The notes beneath the pieces were generated by a model. The model had not been told where the DNA came from, made no database searches, and was given only the letters and a program-made list of their open reading frames with translations. The position numbers and the translations under genes were made by a program. A DNA stretch of 64,000 bases from Phascolarctos cinereus (taxonomy: Eukaryota; Chordata; Mammalia; Diprotodontia; Phascolarctidae). Location: positions 4,999,001-5,063,000 of the forward strand of contig NW_018343973.1 of the NCBI RefSeq assembly GCF_002099425.1, written 5' to 3'. The stretch's first letter is position 1. Every line of letters begins with the position of its first letter. Below are positions 1 through 10,850 of the stretch, piece by piece.

Positions 1-880
1 TGAACTGCCTGCTATACGCAAGTCCCTTTCCTTAAGAAGTTTAAAATATGGGAAACAATATTCACACGAAGAAGAATGATGGGGAGAAATCCAGACAAAG
101 TACTCTAGGAAAATGAGGGAGGGGAGAGGAGGGGGGAGGGATTGATCACTTTCAGCTGAAGTGGGGGGCAGACCAGAAAAGACTTCTTGGAGGAGGAGGA
201 GAAAAGACTTCCTTGGAAAAGAAATTCCTCTTCTTTTAGGAATAGGAAATGAGGAGAGAGTGTATTTCAGGTTTGAGAAAAAGCAAAATCAAATGCAAGG
301 AAGGATGAAAAGACTAAATAAAATCAGGTGCCAACTAATACTGTTTGGCTTCAACATAGATAGAGTTCCTGAAAGGGGGCAGAATGAAATAAGGTAGTTA
401 AGTAAGTAGGTTGGAACCATATAGTGGAGGTTTTTAAATGTCAGGTTAGTATCTGACAATAAGGAAATGCTAAAGTTTTTTTTAAAAAAACACATGAGAA
501 GGGGCAGCTAGGTGGCACAGTGGATAGAGCTCTGGCCTTGGAGTCAGGAGGACCTGAGTTCAAATCTAGCCTCCAACACTTGACACTTACTACCTGTGTG
601 ACCCTGAGCGAGTCACTTAATCCTGATTGCCTCACAAAAAATAACAAACAAACAAACAAAAAAAAAAGCATGAGAGTGATAGGATCAGACCTATGCATCA
701 GTATGATTATTTCAGCGGATGTGTGAAAATGGATTGGAGGGGTGAGAGAATGGAGATAGACTATGTAAGAGGCTATTACAATAGTCCAGGCAAAAACTGA
801 AGATACGTGAATAGAGCTTCTACAATCACCTGTAAGGAATGATCGCTCTGGTAATGGTGCCCAGCATGGGAGCATATCAA
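1..880 (-). mobile_element. L2 LINE fragment, minus strand, split by a SINE
   Basis: The plus strand reads like the reverse complement of an L2 LINE. From left to right it has a 3'-end-like start (CAAGTCCCTTTCCTTAAGAA), a 'GACTTCTTGGAGGAGG' block, 'TTTTTAAATGTCAG', and then, after the SINE, 'ATAGGATCAGACCTATGC' and 'GAGGCTATTACAATAGTCCA', all in L2 order. The copy is old. Family assignment is from memory of L2, so exact edges are approximate. Confidence 0.6.
501..668 (+). mobile_element. Short tRNA-derived marsupial SINE (type A)
   Basis: The head GGGGCAGCTAGGTGGCACAG, the tRNA B-box-like GAGTTCAAATC and the body CTGTGTGACCCTG are followed by an A-rich tail. The flanks repeat CATGAGA (493-499 and 669-675), a target-site duplication. 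It interrupts the L2 copy, so it is younger than that L2. Confidence 0.9.
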
Positions 881-1735
881 GTGTTCTAGAAAAAGGATCT
901 AACAGCTTTAGTTTTTCTTTATGGAGGAAGAAAGTCAGCCTGTGTGATTCTGTGCTGTCTGTATCATTTTTTTGGCATTTAACATGCTACTTTTATATTT
1001 TATACATCTTATAATAACTTCTTCCATAAATGCCCTACCATAATGCCCCATAGTGGTATAAAGTTGTTTCATGGCTCTCAAAGGCTATTATTCCAGGAGA
1101 TTAGAGGCTATGGCAGGTTCTACCAAGCTGGAAAGGCTTTGAATAGAGCCCTAATCATTGACTGTGTCTGCTATCTGAGGTTTCTAGTCAAGTACAGAGG
1201 CTTCTATTACCAGTAGGATAACAGTGATAATAATTTCTCATAGGAGAGTGGGAGTGGGAGGGAGATAATGGGCCAGACCTGACTCAATCCAGTCTCAAGC
1301 TCAGTCAGGGTTGAGCTTGGAATTAAAAAATGCACTCATAGTTCTTTTAACAGTTAACAAAAGTTTTGCTTGGCCATAGCAGAAAAAGGATATTTGATGA
1401 GGATACAGCATTGATTCAGCTGGTGATAGTTTTCCTGCCTCTGTATTGGTCATGCTGGTCTGGTGATCAGAAGCCTGAAGAAAAAGCTACTGACTCCTTG
1501 TACACTGGCTTTTTTTTCCCTTAAGTCACTAGGAAGCTATGTCAATAGCTTGAGCTTTAGTCTTCTGAGCCAATTAAGTCTTGATAATGATTTCAATATC
1601 TTTTATGGAAAACAGGTTTAATCTGCATGATCTAGGAACCTTAGGCTACTACCACGGCAAGGTCTAGACCCGTGATTTCATTGTAATAGAGCAATCCTGG
1701 GAGAGAAATTTCCTCCACTAATACACACTGGCAAC
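881..1735. other. Unassigned, no gene seen
   Basis: AT-leaning unique-looking sequence. I see no long reading frame, no RNA gene and no repeat family I can name with confidence. Confidence 0.4.
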
Positions 1736-1739
1736 CCGT

Positions 1740-2215
1740 ATGTGACTTAAAGTTGTCTGGATTACTGAAAATTAAGTGACTTGCTCTTAGCCATAACTAA
1801 GATGTATAAGAGGTAGGGCTTGAATTCCAAGACCAATCTTCTATCTACTACACCATTCTGCCTCTCAATAATTATAATTGATGGGGCAGAGAGGTAGTAC
1901 AGTGAATAGAGTACCAGCCCTGGAGCCAGGAGAACCTGAGTTCAAATATGGCCTCAGACACTTACTAACTGTGTAATCTCAGGGCCAGTGACTTCACCCC
2001 GATTGCCTCCAGAAAGAGAAAAGAATAATAATTGTAGCTGACATTTAGTTAGCACAACAAGTACATTATCTTATCTGATCTTGACAACAACCTTGTGAAA
2101 AAGGTACAACAGACTTGGGCAAACTTAAGAGTGGTGACCTGCCAGTGTTTATAAACTATTCAGTGTCTGAGGCAGAATCTGCAGCTGGTACCTCCCTATG
2201 TGGTGCTGCCTTCTA
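1740..2215 (-). repeat. MIR-type SINE relics, minus strand, interrupted
   Basis: 1740-1866 has reverse MIR features (AAGTGACTTGCTC, then TCTACTACACCATTCTGCC). 2031-2215 resembles the other half, with GACATTTAGTTAGCAC and the ACAACCTTGTGAAAAAGGTA block. A younger SINE at 1883-2022 lies between them. They may be one split MIR or two adjacent copies. Confidence 0.5.
1883..2022 (+). mobile_element. Short tRNA-derived marsupial SINE (type A), diverged
   Basis: It starts GGGGCAGAGAGGTAGTACAG and contains GAGTTCAAATATGGCCTCAG and a TTCACCCCGATTGCC end. Near-duplicated flanks (AATAATTATAATTG left, AATAATAATTG right) mark the insertion. Confidence 0.8.
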
Positions 2216-3164
2216 CAGCACCCATGAGTGATTCATTATTTGGCCATGACAACTTATATGTGACAAACTCAGTAGAAGGTGGATACATGCTTGATAGATA
2301 TCAGGGGTAACACCTGAGCAATTGTACCAGTGTAAGTAGCCCATACCAGCTCATGTGTTACCTTCTATGGTCTTTACGGCAGATGTTATATCACTTGATA
2401 AGACAATGTGTTTTATAACCTTTCCCACAAAAACAAAGGGACAATCAATAACCTGGGCCTTGAAGGAATCTAGGGTCTGATAGAAAATTATTGTTCAGAA
2501 TTACAAAAATAGGATCATTCATTGTTCTGGTACCCCAGCCCAGCTTGGAAGGGAAGTTTCCAACTCTCTGTTGACCAAACACCATATTTATGAGATTCAG
2601 GCAATTTTCAGTCATTTTGTTTACTAAACATTCTAAAATTGCATTAAAAATTTCAAGTGTTCACCTTCTCTCAATCACATACCACCTGGGCCATTCCAGG
2701 TTCTACAGGCTTGGGATAGGATTAGTGAGAAAGTACCCTGATGTTTAAATCAGAACGCAACAGCCATATGCTTCTCTACTCATTTTTCCTCTACTACATT
2801 CTGCGTAACTGGCAGACCTCGGCACTCTGGAATTCTTTTTTGGCAGCAAGGCTCCCCTCAGTCTCAGCCAACAGCTTACATCTGTGCTTCAGGTTGGGAT
2901 CTCAGCTGTGCTGTCATGTTCCCATCACTGCAGATAGCAAATTGGCCCATGACACCAATAATCTGGGAAATCCAATTGCCAAAACCCATTGCTATTAGGC
3001 TGGTGGGCAGATAACATAAGTCTTTCCCTCTCTCTTCCTGACAGCCAAACTGAAAGGCAGCCCAATAGTCCTTCTCAGGGCAAAGGGAGGAAAAAAACAA
3101 AAGGCAAGGGGAAGAAGCTGATTTGCTCGCTCGCTCTCTCTCTCTCCCTCTTTCCCCAGCAGGG
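2216..3164. other. Unassigned, no gene seen
   Basis: No recognised transposon or gene. It includes a short CTCTCTC pyrimidine stretch near 3130-3155. The overlapping short reading frames on both strands (about 2876-3262) show no domain I recognise. Confidence 0.35.
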
Positions 3165-3245
3165 ACATTGTTTTTGTCTTTCTTTGTATCCCTAACATTT
3201 AGCACAGTGTCTGGAACACAGTAAATGCTTCTCATTGATTCTGGC
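3165..3245 (+). repeat. L2 3'-end fragment, plus strand
   Basis: CTTTGTATCCCTAACATTTA, then AGCACAGTGTCTGGAACACA and GTAAATGCTTCTCATTGA follow the usual order of the L2 3' terminus. Confidence 0.65.
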
Positions 3246-3845
3246 CTCCATGCGTATACCATGGAAGCCCAGTTTCATTGTTCATCTGCCTCAGTTTCCC
3301 CAAAGAGTACTCCCTTATTTCCTCTGATTACCATATAGATGAATCATATTCCAGAGCCTACCAACACTAAAGAAAGGAAAATGCAGAATGGCCCTCACTT
3401 CTATGCAGCTACCTTCAACTCCTGCTGTGATGGTGGCAGACCAGCAGAAAAGTATGGGGGTGGGAGTAGAAGATATGAAAACTAACATAGATTTGAAAAC
3501 TGCCATATTTTGATGTATCTATGATCTTGTCATTGGTGCTTTCTCCAGTGATTCAAATATTAACCTACCCATGCAAATCCTGTCCATATCCTCCAGAAAG
3601 TCTGTCATGGGAGACCACTTAACATGCTGGGGGTCTTTCCCTAGGTTTCTTGACATTTCACGGACACCAGTAGAAAATGAACTGTCTTTGAGTTATCCCT
3701 TGCTCTTGCCATATTTTTTCCCCTTTCCTTTTTTCTAGTAATAGATTTATTTGATGAGATCCTTTTTGTTGATTTATCTGAACCATTTCTTGTTTGTAAT
3801 TTGCTGTAGCCTGCCACAATCCATCCTATTTCAACTGTCTATAAA
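3246..3845. other. Unassigned, no gene seen
   Basis: Mixed composition with a T-rich end. No gene, RNA or named repeat recognised. Confidence 0.35.
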
Positions 3846-4270
3846 TATTGGTTTAACTATTGGTACTGTAAATGTGAGATCTCTGTCCAACAGCCAACAA
3901 GTTGACATATTGGAGGAAATGAATCATATCAATATTGATATTCTCACCATACGTGAAGCAAGAAGATAGAAGAAATGCTGTTAAATGGAAAGATGGCTCA
4001 CTGGTTCCTGGTTTTACATGCAAAGGCAACCAGAAGCATTATTTCATGGGACCCCTGATCACCTTGAATTCTAGCAGTCATGATGACTATAAGCAAAAAA
4101 AGACCATCCTATGCACTAGCATCTGTAGCAGAGGGTGAGAAGGGAGAGAAATTCCATGAAGAACTCAAAAAGATTCTCCAAATTAAATTAACATTTGCTG
4201 TTCCTAGTCAGTTATTTCAATGGAGAGGTAAATAAAAAGGATGGCAAAAATATGTTGGAAAGTATGACTC
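3846..4270 (+). mobile_element. RTE-clade LINE fragment, endonuclease domain relic
   Basis: The frame from about 3850 gives IGTVNVRSLSNSQQVDILEE then NIDILTI, the start of an RTE/BovB-type apurinic endonuclease. Shifted frames give NAVKWKDGSLV, CKGNQKHYFMG, and near 4140-4250 EKFHEELKKILQIK and KYVGKYD, in family order. Frame changes and stops show it is dead. Only the endonuclease part is present, with no RT domain behind it. Confidence 0.75.
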
Positions 4271-4289
4271 AGAACAAGATGGAAAGGTG

Positions 4290-4625
4290 TGGCCAAGATG
4301 ATCATATAGTTAAATGGATTCAGAACTGGTTGAATGACAGAACTCAAAATGTAGTCAGTCTTTAACGAGTCTTTGTCAACTTTGAGTGAAGTCTCTAGTG
4401 GAGTCCCTCAGGGAGCTATGCTCTGCTTTGTGCTATTTTTCATTCGATCAATGACTTGGAGAAAGGTAAAGATGACATGCCTGTCAAATCTGCGAATGAA
4501 ACAACCCCATGAGAACTGTGACGCTGGATCACAGAATCCAAAAAGAGGCTGATGGACTAGAACACTGGAATGAATCCAATAAGATAAAACTTAATAGAAA
4601 TAAATGTAAAGTCTTACACTTGGGT
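4290..4625 (+). mobile_element. CR1/L3-clade LINE fragment, RT domain relic
   Basis: Translating around 4380-4450 gives SSGVPQGAML, matching the SSGVPQGSVLGPLLF motif of CR1/L3 reverse transcriptases. It is preceded by WIQNWLNDRTQ and followed by a thumb-region-like LNRNKCKVLHLG near the end. It is diverged and broken, and directly abuts the RTE relic. Confidence 0.65.
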
Positions 4626-4627
4626 TT

Positions 4628-4650
4628 ATATATATATATATATATATATG
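4628..4650. repeat. (TA)n microsatellite
   Basis: About eleven TA units ending just left of a SINE. Confidence 0.95.
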
Positions 4651-4661
4651 TTTATGCAATT

Positions 4662-4801
4662 GGGGCAGCTAAGTGGTGCAGTGGGTAGAGCACCAGCCCT
4701 GGAGTCAGGAGGACCACAGTTCAAATCCGGCCTCAGACACATAACACTCACTAGCTGTGTGACTCTGGGCAAGTCACTTAACCCCAACTGTCTCACCAAA
4801 A
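4662..4801 (+). mobile_element. Short tRNA-derived marsupial SINE (type A)
   Basis: GGGGCAGCTAAGTGGTGCAG head, AGTTCAAATCCGGCCTCAG, and GGCAAGTCACTTAACCCC. Its 3' tail runs directly into a long (TG)n tract, so the microsatellite probably grew from the SINE tail. Confidence 0.9.

Positions 4802-4802
<1 letters not shown>

Positions 4803-4857
<55 letters not shown>
4803..4857. repeat. (TG)n microsatellite
   Basis: About 27 uninterrupted TG units immediately 3' of a SINE; likely length-variable. Confidence 0.97.
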
Positions 4858-4860
<3 letters not shown>

Positions 4861-4885
4861 AAATCTTTCAGGATAATAGATTTCC

Positions 4886-5104
4886 AACAGCTAGGTGGCA
4901 CAGTGGATAGAGTGCTGGGCCTGTAGTCAGGAATATCTTCCTGAGTTCCAATTTGGCCTCAGACTCTTACTAGTTGTGTGACCCTGGGCAAGTCACTTAA
5001 CCTCCTTTGCCTCAATTTCCTCATCTGTAAAATGAGCTGGACTTTGCTAAGAAAACCTCAAATGGAGTCACAAAGAATTGGATATGGCCAAAAAACAACA
5101 ACAA
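4886..5104 (+). mobile_element. Long marsupial SINE (type B, extended tail)
   Basis: The short-SINE body is extended by CCTCATCTGTAAAATGAGC, then AAGAAAACCTCAAATGGAGT and an AACAACAACAA tail. This is the longer tRNA-derived SINE form that recurs in the window. Confidence 0.85.
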
Positions 5105-5339
5105 TGCGGTTTCTCAACGATGAGTTTCCTAGGGAAGGAAAGCATGATGGAAAGGTCTAAATAAATGCAAAAGCAGTATAGTTGTTTGGAAAATGATTTT
5201 CCATTTGAAAAAAAAGTTGGTTCTCCTAGTGTTTCAGTAGACTGTTAGTAGACTTAGCTACTGTCTGCCAGTGGAAAGCTCTGCAAGTTCAAAGTGGAAA
5301 AACTAAAGGCTCCTACAGTTAGGGTAGGATGTCCAGACA

Positions 5340-5439
5340 AGAAGGAAGGAAGGAAGGAAGGAAGGAAGGAAGGAAGGAAGGAAGGAAGGAAGGAAGGAAG
5401 GAAGGAAGGAAGGAAGGAAGGAAGGAAGGAAGGAAGGAA
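5340..5439. repeat. (GGAA)n microsatellite, about 25 units
   Basis: An almost perfect 100-bp tetranucleotide tract lying at the 5' edge of a MIR-type SINE. Confidence 0.97.
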
Positions 5440-5442
5440 TAA

Positions 5443-5935
5443 ACAAGCACAGTGGAGAAACAAGCACTGGACCTGGAGTCAGGAAGACTTAAGTTCAAAT
5501 CTAGTCTCAGACACTTACTAGCTGTGTGAACTGGGCAAATCGTTTAACCTTTGTCCATTTCCTTAACTGTAAAATGGCTATAATAATAACACCTACCTCC
5601 CAGAGTCGTTGTGAGGATCAAATAAGACATTTATAAATTGCTTTGCACATGTTATTGTTCAATCATGATTGCCCCTTAGTAACCCCTAGACCATACCCTC
5701 CATGGGGTTTTCTTGGCAAAGATACTGGAGTGGTTTGCCATTTCCTTCTCTTATGGATTAAGAGGCTAAGTGACTTGCCCAGGGTCACACAGCTAGTAAG
5801 TATCTGAGCCTGTATTTGAACTCGTCTTCCTGACTGCAGGCCCAGCATTCTATCCACTGAGCCATCTAGCTTCTTCCTTGCCTGGTACATAGTAGGTGAT
5901 TAATAAATGCTTGCTTACTCCCTTCCATCTAGTCT
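5443..5935 (+). repeat. MIR-type SINE, plus strand, split by a later SINE
   Basis: GGACCTGGAGTCAGGAAGAC, CTTAACTGTAAAATGGC and GTTGTGAGGATCAAATAAG are MIR core features up to about 5655. The expected 3' tail, GCCTGGTACATAGTAGGTGA, resumes at about 5880 after the inserted element. Confidence 0.8.
5656..5872 (-). mobile_element. Long marsupial SINE (type B), minus strand
   Basis: It reads GGGGTTTTCTTGGCAAAGAT, then GACTTGCCCAGGGTCACACA and ATCCACTGAGCCATCTAGCT: the reverse complement of type B. It lies inside the MIR and so postdates it. Confidence 0.88.
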
Positions 5936-6438
5936 GGACTTCCTACCCTGATTATTCTACTTCAGGCTTCCAAATGGGCTAGGGGCTGGATCTGAGACCT
6001 CGCTTAATTCCCAGGGCCAGAGCCACATAGCTGCTGCTTGCTTCTGCACTTGTTCCATGGTCAGTACTGAGCTTCCCAGCAGAGATGATTACCCACCTTA
6101 GACAGTTCATTACCCTGACCCCAGCAGTTGCATTAGATTTGGGGTCAACCGCTGGCAACATTGCTGCCAGTTGGCACCTATTCCTGCTTCCTGCACGTGA
6201 TCAGACCTGTCTATGTTAGATCTAAGACCTCTTCTTACCCTGGCATACAGCTGTCCTCATTCAGGCCTGATTGCCAGGGTCCGCAAACACCGTCTATGCT
6301 AACATGGCCTTTAAAAAATGACTCAAAGAGGATTTTTTTATGTCCTGATCCAAGCTCATTCTGTTGTGCTTTCTAGATCTTTTTGAAGCAGCTTTGGAAA
6401 AGAGTTTACTATGACACTTCCTGCTCCTACACCATTTT
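5936..6438. other. Unassigned, no gene seen
   Basis: Slightly GC-richer unique-looking DNA. Short reading frames on both strands (60-71 codons) show no family signature. Confidence 0.35.
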
Positions 6439-6439
6439 G

Positions 6440-6915
6440 GATGGTCCTTGTGTCTCATCTAAGGAATTGCACTGGTAAGATTGTCCGGAGGAGGGAAGCG
6501 AAGATACTGAGTGACCTCAAGACCATGCCATTTGAAGATCAGTTGAAGAAACTGGGGGTGTTCAACCCATAGAATAAAGGGACATGATAAGTCTTATCTT
6601 ACATTTGAAAGGTTGTCCTGTAGAAGAAAAACTAAACATCTTTTTGGCTTCAAAGGATGGGTCTAGGAGCAGTGGGGAGAAGCAACAGGAAGACAAATTT
6701 CACTTGAAACAAGGAAAAACTTTTTAAACACTCAAGCCCCCCACAAAACTGAATGGTCCATCTCCGGGACTGATTATCTCCCCTACCACTAGACGCATTC
6801 AAGCAAAGACGGGATGACTACTTGCTGGGAATGTTGTATGGGAAATGCTTGTCCAGGTATAGATGGGACTGGATGGCCTTAAAGGTCTCATCCATCTTTG
6901 AGTTTCTACAATTCT
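6440..6915 (+). mobile_element. CR1/L3-clade LINE 3' end, plus strand
   Basis: It follows the CR1/L3 3' terminus: GAAGATCAGTTGAAGAAACT, AAACAAGGAAAAACTTTTTA, CATTCAAGCAAAGACGGGAT, and a final GAGTTTCTACAATTCTA. Other copies here are at 16385, 43640 and 60545. Confidence 0.75.
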
Positions 6916-7260
6916 AAAATTCTTTTGACTTAGGGTCAGGGAAAGCTTATAGATTGAAACGGCCCCAAGGTTCTAATTAGAACGCCGGCAGGAAGGTGCC
7001 TCTGTTGATGGTATCACTCAGAGCCTAAGCTTTGACTTGGAGTTAGAATAAGACAGTCTGTGTCCAAGAAAGTTTGTAAAAAAAAGCAGAGATGCCTGAA
7101 CTTAAATTTCTTGCTCTGTTGCTACTAATTTTGATGTAGTTGGACCAGAGTGAAAAGTATCATTAGAAAACAAGCAAATGACATATCCATTTTGGGGGGG
7201 CAAACTACCGTGGCTTTCCTAAAGTTATCAATCATATTCCTAACATTCCATTTTCTTCCT

Positions 7261-7332
7261 AGTTTCTCCCACAATCTGGAGTCAGGCAAGGAGGCAGCGA
7301 GGTGGCTCAGTTTCTCCCACAATTTGGAGTCA
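7261..7332. repeat. 24-bp direct duplication around a SINE-head stub
   Basis: AGTTTCTCCCACAATCTGG (7261 on) recurs at 7309 with one mismatch over 24 bp. The 24 bases between include GGCAGCGAGGTGGCTC, which resembles only the first bases of the short SINE. Confidence 0.75.
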
Positions 7333-7564
7333 AAAATAATATTTGAGTTGATTCTTTTATACTATTCAAGAAGTAATTGGTAGTTATATTTGGTAGATGA
7401 ATGAGAAAATATTGCAATTTCAAGTTAAATCTACATCTTCTAGATGGAATAGTGGAAATTATGAACTGTTCCTAGAAAGTATAACCACAAAATTGCAAGA
7501 CTAGGAATCTATCACTAATAATCCATGCCAATAGATAATTTCTGACAAATTATAGAGGATCTTG

Positions 7565-7745
7565 CTATCATAAAATCATAGAATTTTAAAACTGGAAGGG
7601 ATTAGGGAAACCATATGGCACAAGCTCTCTCATTTTATAAATAAGGACACTGAGATTCAGAGAGATGAAGCAACTCCATCATGATCGCACAGCTAGTTTG
7701 TAGCTGAGTTGGGATTAGAAGGCAAAACTCAAGACTAAGTAACAT
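7565..7745 (-). repeat. Ancient MIR-related SINE, minus strand
   Basis: It reads TCATAGAATTTTAAAACTGG, CATTTTATAAATAAGGACAC and CGCACAGCTAGTTTGTAGC, the reverse of the MIR variant that starts with 'atagatttagagctggaagg'. Similar copies are at 50770 and 54900. Confidence 0.65.
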
Positions 7746-7867
7746 TGCTTTTGAGGCTTAATTCAAAATACCACAATAAGAGGACACTGAGTTCGTTTCT
7801 GAAGTTTTCATAATGACACAAAGGGAAAAAAATACTGACTGTATTTTAAAGCACAATGTGAGAACAT

Positions 7868-8040
7868 GAGGGAGAGAAACACTGAGGGAAAATGAGGGAG
7901 ATAAAGACTGACAGGACAGACAGGCAAAGAAAGATAAAGAGAGACAGAGACAGAAAGACAAAGTTAGAAGCAGAGATACAGAGACAGACAGAAGAGACAG
8001 AAACAGAGATGGAGAGAGACAGAGGGACAAAGAGTGGAAG
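7868..8040. repeat. Purine-rich GAGACA low-complexity tract
   Basis: An imperfect GAGACA/GAGA repeat. Reading frames on both strands here are low-complexity artefacts. Confidence 0.9.
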
Positions 8041-9041
8041 AATGACAGAATTTTTCAGGTTTTTTTCTTCTCTGATTCTCTTCCAGTGACTGCTGAGCTA
8101 TTTCCTCCTTACTTCATAGTTAAGAAGCTGTGTTTCATTAGAGACATCAAAAGAAAAATGAATCATTTATTTACAGTAGTGAAGTGATCAGTTTGTATAT
8201 CGAAAAGCTGCTGATGTGCTTAGCAGAGTCCCTCCATCTGCTGGAGGTTTGTGCTACTCTTGGTGAATGTTACTTGCTTCTCACAAAATTTCATAGACAA
8301 TGAATGTGTGGGATGAAAAATATCTCACAGTTTAATGAACTTAAATATTGCCCACTGACCAAATATGTGTCAGGACTAAACTACTGCAGAACCTTGCCTC
8401 TCCCTGGGATTAAGTTACCTTATGTTAAAAAAAAAAGGGGGGGTGCTTAGCCCAACCCTATGCTCTTTATTCTTCTGGACAGAATTGGAACCACATCCTC
8501 TTCCACCTGCTGAATACTCTCCCTTAGGATCTATTAATTGCCCTTAATCAATGAGACTCTTCAGTCCCTAAACCCCTTTAGGAGGCAGGATTCTGAAATT
8601 GTTACCTCACACCGAAACAAAAATATACTTCTTCTCAACCCCACAGCTCAAACAATGGCTGGGCTGTTTGCTACCCAAGGCGAAACTTTGAAGCTTAGGG
8701 ACCAGACCTGGGTGTTCTGCCAACATCTGGTCTAGACTTCCATAGAATGGACTATTCTCCAATAAGTTCTTGAAAAGCTAAATAAATAACTTTTTCAAGA
8801 AGAATGAATTGGCTGTCTGTTGTGGGCAGCACTGTAAGCCTCCTAGAATTCATTAGTGAGCAGAGAACTACCCTTCAAGTGTTTCCAGCCCAATATTTAT
8901 GGACCTGAACTCTTAAGAACTCCTAACATCTCAGGCCAAGATTGTATCTTGCTTGGTGGGACAGGTTACATGTGGGACCACCCCCTACTTCACAAATAAT
9001 AGCCTCTTATTGGACAATATGGAAGGATTTCTCATGAACTT
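8041..9041. other. Unassigned, no gene seen
   Basis: No recognised transposon or gene. An A-run followed by a G-run occurs at about 8427-8446. Confidence 0.35.
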
Positions 9042-9056
9042 TAAAGGGGAATTTTG

Positions 9057-9229
9057 TTTTTTTGTTTTGTTTTGTTTTTGTTTGGTTTGTTTTGGTTGGG
9101 CAATGGGGGTTAAGTGACTTGCCCAGGGTCACACAGCTAGTAAGTGTTATGTGTCTGAGGCCGGATTTGAACTCAGCTTCTCCTGAATCCAGGGCTGGTG
9201 CTCTATCCACTGCACCACCTAGCTGTCCC
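9057..9229 (-). mobile_element. Short tRNA-derived marsupial SINE (type A), minus strand
   Basis: A T-rich tail precedes GACTTGCCCAGGGTCACACA and CCACTGCACCACCTAGCTGT. It is flanked by a perfect 15-bp target-site duplication, TAAAGGGGAATTTTG (9042-9056 and 9230-9244), so it is a comparatively young insertion. Confidence 0.95.
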
Positions 9230-9244
9230 TAAAGGGGAATTTTG

Positions 9245-10429
9245 ACACTCCCTTTTAATCAGAAGTTGTCAGTCTTTCAGATTTGCTCCTCCAAAGGAGT
9301 AGAATACTTCAACTCCTTCTAGCCCCTAAGCCAGAATTGGTCATGGAATACTCTTGCCCTAGGTGATCCATTTTGGGAAGTAGACAAATTAACATAATGA
9401 ATAAGCCCAGTCAGAGGTGGCCACTAAACTGTCCTGAAATCATTTGGCAATGCACCTCTATCAAGTCCCATCTTTGATTGCCCTTAAATCTGTGGCAATG
9501 CTTTTAAGCATTTCCCCAGCTGCATTTCAGTAACTTATTGCATGGTAGAAAAGAATCTGTGCAGATTGGGTCTGGCCCAGCTCTGAATGTTACCTAAGAG
9601 TAAGGCCAGCCTACCTAGCACTACAGATAAAGAGGTCACAACCACTCTTGACCCCTCCTGTATTTAGGTTAACCAGTACCTATATCCTTCCCTGTGGTCC
9701 TGGCCCCCGAAATCAAATTTCTAAACCACTGTGTATTTGTGAGTCTCAGCTTTGGGAGATTTGAGGGTATCTAATATTTATTGATTCAATTCTCACCAAA
9801 GAATAAATTCTCCTATAACCTTGAATAGTCGAAACAATAGATACATACATGCAGGGGTGCTCTGGAGTTAGCTCCTCCCAGCTCCCAAGAGCCAATCATT
9901 CCATTATCAGGGAGAGCATTTGCACCTCAGAAATCAGCAAATGCTACAAATCAGGGCTTGATTTATTGTTTTGTTAATTGTCTAGTCTTAAGGAAGTGAT
10001 GGAAAAATGTTAACAGTGCAGCTCAACTTAAAAGTGTGTTTTATATACAGTTTGTTAAACGTTTACTACCACACCTCTGCATATCCATGACCATGAAACC
10101 AAATCCCCAGTTCTGAGAGAAGCAGCATTGAATGTAACATGCCCCACTCTCTGCCGTTGGTGCTGGGTCCCACTAGCCTGTGCTGTATAATTTGACATGG
10201 GATTTGGAGAATGCTAAGTCCCACTTCCATCAGTGAAAAAACATTTTCTGCAGCAGACATCCCTCATCTAGTTTCATGGCCCCTTGAGCAGCCCTGAACA
10301 AAAATCCCTATCCCTAGTTTTGGAACTTTTAGGATATTTTAGGTCTGTTAGAGCAGAAAATTAGATGCACATAGATTGCTCATCTGTGCACATGAACAAG
10401 TTCTGCAGGTTATCACTTTTCAGTCATGC
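9245..10429. other. Unassigned, no gene seen
   Basis: About 1.2 kb with no repeat I can name and only short reading frames. An unrecognised old repeat is possible. Confidence 0.35.
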
Positions 10430-10545
10430 TAGAGACTGCTACTTTGTAAGAATAAATAGGGGAAAATACCAGTAGAAGGAGCTCATCTAACTCTCCACCT
10501 CTCCTGTAGGAATCTAATTACTACTTGTCCCCAAGAGTGAGGAGT
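10430..10545 (+). repeat. Unnamed direct repeat, copy 1
   Basis: TAGAGACTGCTACTTTGTAA, then CCAGTAGAAG and AACTCTCCACCTCTCCTGT match 11462-11575 in the same order at roughly 75-80 percent by eye, with a few indels. Family unknown. Confidence 0.6.
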
Positions 10546-10624
10546 TATGGATTTTGTAGATCATTACCATACCATCACCATTGAGGTTGGGCCCCTCTTA
10601 TTATCTATGCCCAACACACTTTAC

Positions 10625-10722
10625 CAGCTTGAGAAGGACATGGAAAAGTACTCCAGCATATTTGCCAAGAAAATCCCAAACAGGGTCATGAAGAATCAGA
10701 CATGACCGAGCAGTAACAAATA
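10625..10722 (+). repeat. Long marsupial SINE (type B), 3' part only
   Basis: GAGAAGGACATGGAAAAGTA, TTTGCCAAGAAAATCCCAAA and GTCATGAAGAATCAGACATG are the type B tail; the tRNA-like head is missing. Confidence 0.75.
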
Positions 10723-10734
10723 TCTCTGTTTGTT

Positions 10735-10850
10735 GTCTACCCCATTAGAATGTGAACTCCTTGAGGACAGGTCCTGCCTTTTGCCTCTTTGTATTTTGCA
10801 CAGTCCATGGCAAGTAGTAGGTTCTTAATAAGTGTTTGTGATTGATTGAT
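10735..10850 (+). repeat. L2 3' end, plus strand
   Basis: TAGAATGTGAACTCCTTGAG, CCTCTTTGTATTTTGCACAG and TTCTTAATAAGTGTTTGTGA are the L2 3' terminus. Confidence 0.75.

Noticed and set aside
501-668. tRNA genes at the SINE heads
   Set aside because: B-box-like GAGTTCAAATC occurs in many copies, but no cloverleaf can be drawn; these are tRNA-derived SINEs.
441-875. 144-codon minus-strand frame as a gene
   Set aside because: It is antisense across a SINE and an L2 fragment; the peptide is a translation of repeat DNA.
5254-5521. KEGRKEGR and SFLPSFLP repeat proteins
   Set aside because: Both are translations of the GGAA microsatellite.
8427-8446. A-run followed by G-run, also at 49862-49882, as a signal
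   Set aside because: Only two copies with unrelated flanks; homopolymer slippage explains them.
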